This document shows, piece by piece, positions 6,238 to 7,633 of a DNA stretch of 7,633 nt. Position 1 is the stretch's first letter. The number at the start of each line of letters is the position of its first letter. The stretch covers positions 1 to 7,633 of the forward strand of contig JAJYYS010000075.1 in assembly GCA_021800745.1 (NCBI GenBank), given 5' to 3'. The notes under the pieces are model-generated. The model made no database searches. It was not told the origin of the DNA and saw only the letters and a program-made list of their open reading frames with translations. A program made the position numbers and the translations under genes. This DNA is from a bacterium (lineage in GTDB: Bacteria > SZUA-79 > Acidulodesulfobacterales > Acidulodesulfobacteraceae).

Positions 6238-7633
6238 ACTTTCGGCATAAACGTTTATTAAGTGGCTCACCTTTAGACTTTCATTTTTTTTTAATATTCC
6301 TTTCTGGTCTTTCAAAGAAAATATGCATCCCGAACATGACGTCAATATTTCCTGCGGAGATGCTTCTTTAATTTCCTCGAACTTGCGCCTTGTAATTTCT
6401 TTGGATAAATCGTAATGCCTTATATTAAACATGCCGCCGTTGCCGCAGCAATAATTGTATTTCAAGGGCTTCAATTCCAATCCCGTAATTTTATCGGCAA
6501 TGAACCCCGCCTCGCCGATTAAATTCTCGTTAGCGGAAGACGGTTTGAACCCCTCCATATTTGAAAGATGGCAGGGTATATGAAAAACGGCCTCGGTTTC
6601 TTTTTTTAATTTTCCGGTTTTTATTTTAACGCCTTTTTTTTCCAACTCTTTAAAAAACGACCAGATATTGAGTAATTTTTCAGAAAATTGCCTGACTTCG
6701 GCATAACCTTCGCCGTTTGCATCGAAATATAAAGGATAAAGTTTATTTATAGAATATGAGCATGAAGCGCAGGACGTTACTATATAATCAAGATTCTTAT
6801 CTTTAAAAGCCCTTGCGTTATTCAAGGCAAGCTCTCTAAACGATTTTACGTCGCCGCTCGAAATAAAAGGCAGCCCGCAGCAGCCCTGCGTTTTCGGGAC
6901 AAAAACCTCGATGCCGTTTTTCGTCAGGGAAGTTACAGTATCGGCAGATATCTGCGGGTATATGTTATTGAATACGCATCCGCCGAAATAACCGGCGGTA
7001 AAAATATTTTTACAGTCCTCATCGGCTGATTGCCTTATAACTCCGCTCTTCTTAAGAAGTAGAGACCGCGGGTTTTCCAACGAAGTATCTATAGATTCTC
7101 CTATAACTTCCCTCCTTTCAAGGAGGGGTGCCCGCAGGGCGGGGTGGTTACCGGATGGGGCTTGCATAGCGGCGGCATCAGCATTAAATATAAGGTCACT
7201 ATCTGCGATGAAAGGTTTCCCTTCAGGATTAGGCGCATACCTGCCCGCCAGTTTTTCTATTACCGGAATATTTGCAATTTTTAAGGCGGATTTTAATAAA
7301 ACTTTTCTTTTATTTCTAAGAGCTTTTAATGCAAATTTGTCAATTGAAAAAGCTCTGACCGCCAGTTCGTTCAGCTTTATTTTTTCGTCTATTACCAATT
7401 CGTCTATTTTTACGTCGTTAGGACATATTTTAACGCATCTTCCGCATAAAAGACAGGCGGACATCGATTCGGCTACCTTCGACGCTCTCAAAGGAAGTTT
7501 GTCTGCGTTATCCGTCAAAACTAAACGCACCCTGCCTCTCGGGCTAAAAAACTCGTTTAAGCCGATACTATAAGACGGGCAGACGGGCAGACACTTGCCG
7601 CAGTGAACGCAATTAAGATAGGTTGAATTATGC
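6226..7633 (-). CDS. GlcF/LldE/HdrD-like (Fe-S) oxidoreductase with two CCG domains, 5' end outside window
   Basis: This resembles the Fe-S subunit of glycolate or lactate dehydrogenases and the HdrD/HdrB-type heterodisulfide reductase subunits, which move electrons between an FAD subunit or thiol substrate and the quinone pool or a carrier. The frame is open to the right edge (468 visible residues). A GTG at 7530 is not the true start, because the first ferredoxin motif CVHCGKCLPVCP (C8, C11, C14, C18) lies upstream of it. The second is CLLCGRCVKICP (C60, C63, C66, C70). CCG domain 1 has C219, CCG at 251-253 and CASC at 288-291. CCG domain 2 has C354, CCGNGG at 395-400 and CSGC at 433-436. 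All ligands appear intact. The linker at about 120-210 is long and holds an in-frame repeat-like insert (residues 162-176). A GlcD-like FAD oxidase gene may lie just upstream, outside the window (inference). The substrate is unknown. Confidence 0.88.
   Translation of the reverse strand, partial: HNSTYLNCVHCGKCLPVCPSYSIGLNEFFSPRGRVRLVLTDNADKLPLRASKVAESMSACLLCGRCVKICPNDVKIDELVIDEKIKLNELAVRAFSIDKFALKALRNKRKVLLKSALKIANIPVIEKLAGRYAPNPEGKPFIADSDLIFNADAAAMQAPSGNHPALRAPLLERREVIGESIDTSLENPRSLLLKKSGVIRQSADEDCKNIFTAGYFGGCVFNNIYPQISADTVTSLTKNGIEVFVPKTQGCCGLPFISSGDVKSFRELALNNARAFKDKNLDYIVTSCASCSYSINKLYPLYFDANGEGYAEVRQFSEKLLNIWSFFKELEKKGVKIKTGKLKKETEAVFHIPCHLSNMEGFKPSSANENLIGEAGFIADKITGLELKPLKYNYCCGNGGMFNIRHYDLSKEITRRKFEEIKEASPQEILTSCSGCIFSLKDQKGILKKNESLKVSHLINVYAESLKE
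7110..7149 (-). repeat. GC-rich double-hairpin repeat-like element inserted in frame in the Fe-S oxidoreductase gene
   Basis: In an otherwise AT-rich window, this 40-base block contains a perfect 8-bp inverted repeat (CCCTCCTT / AAGGAGGG, 7110-7117 and 7120-7127, 2-base loop) and a 4-bp one (GCCC / GGGC, 7130-7133 and 7137-7140, loop GCA). On the coding strand it is read without a stop as NHPALRAPLLERRE. Its form recalls a class of short interspersed palindromic repeats I know from several bacterial genomes (ACCCC...CCTCCTTnnnAAGGAGG type). Only one copy is in the window, so repeat status is inferred. It lies in a linker between the ferredoxin and CCG domains, where an insertion is tolerated. 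No target duplication was found. Confidence 0.6.

Noticed and set aside
7110..7127. 8-bp hairpin as an intrinsic terminator
   Set aside because: It is inside an intact coding region and has no T-run after it on either strand.
7528..7530. GTG as the start of the Fe-S oxidoreductase
   Set aside because: The same frame continues to the window edge and encodes a ferredoxin motif (CVHCGKCLPVCP) upstream, so the true start is outside.
7208..7573. 121-codon open frame on the plus strand
   Set aside because: It is opposite the Fe-S oxidoreductase, whose cysteine motifs show which strand is coding.

Overview
The window comes from an AT-rich bacterial genome, probably of a strict anaerobe. It carries a ferredoxin-dependent 2-oxoacid oxidoreductase, a MetV/MetF-type methylene-tetrahydrofolate reductase pair, a 2-hydroxyacyl-CoA dehydratase-type Fe-S protein and a cysteine-rich CCG-domain oxidoreductase. 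A near-consensus sigma-70 promoter and a membrane-anchored HtrA protease point to a bacterium rather than an archaeon. A deltaproteobacterium-like or acetogen-like lineage is possible, but the sequence alone does not fix the taxon.

Left and centre (1-5236, minus strand): five closely spaced genes read leftward from a strong promoter at 5208-5236. In order of transcription they are a COG3581/DUF2229-type protein (5169-3940), a membrane-anchored HtrA serine protease (3974-2877, overlapping the previous gene), metV (2855-2220), a divergent metF-like gene (2198-1455), and iorA (1437 to the left edge, 3' end missing). The first pair overlaps and the other gaps are about 17-21 bases, so they probably form one operon. 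Its theme is low-potential redox chemistry in C1 or acyl-CoA metabolism, with a periplasmic quality-control protease placed inside it. The MetF-like protein has lost the flavin-proximal Asp and the usual Thr-Gln of the substrate site, so it may be repurposed.

Right (5305-7633): a plus-strand gene for a diacylglycerol-kinase/YegS-like lipid kinase (5305-6237) is divergent from the operon. It meets, tail to tail with a 12-base overlap, a minus-strand gene for a GlcF/LldE/HdrD-like Fe-S protein (6226 to the right edge). That gene's 5' end lies outside the window; the reading frame stays open to the edge and includes a first ferredoxin motif. It contains a GC-rich, double-hairpin, repeat-like insert of about 40 bases (7110-7149), translated in frame in an interdomain linker.

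The only gene-free stretch of note is the 135-base divergent promoter region (5170-5304). I saw no tRNA, rRNA, CRISPR array, insertion sequence or convincing intrinsic terminator.
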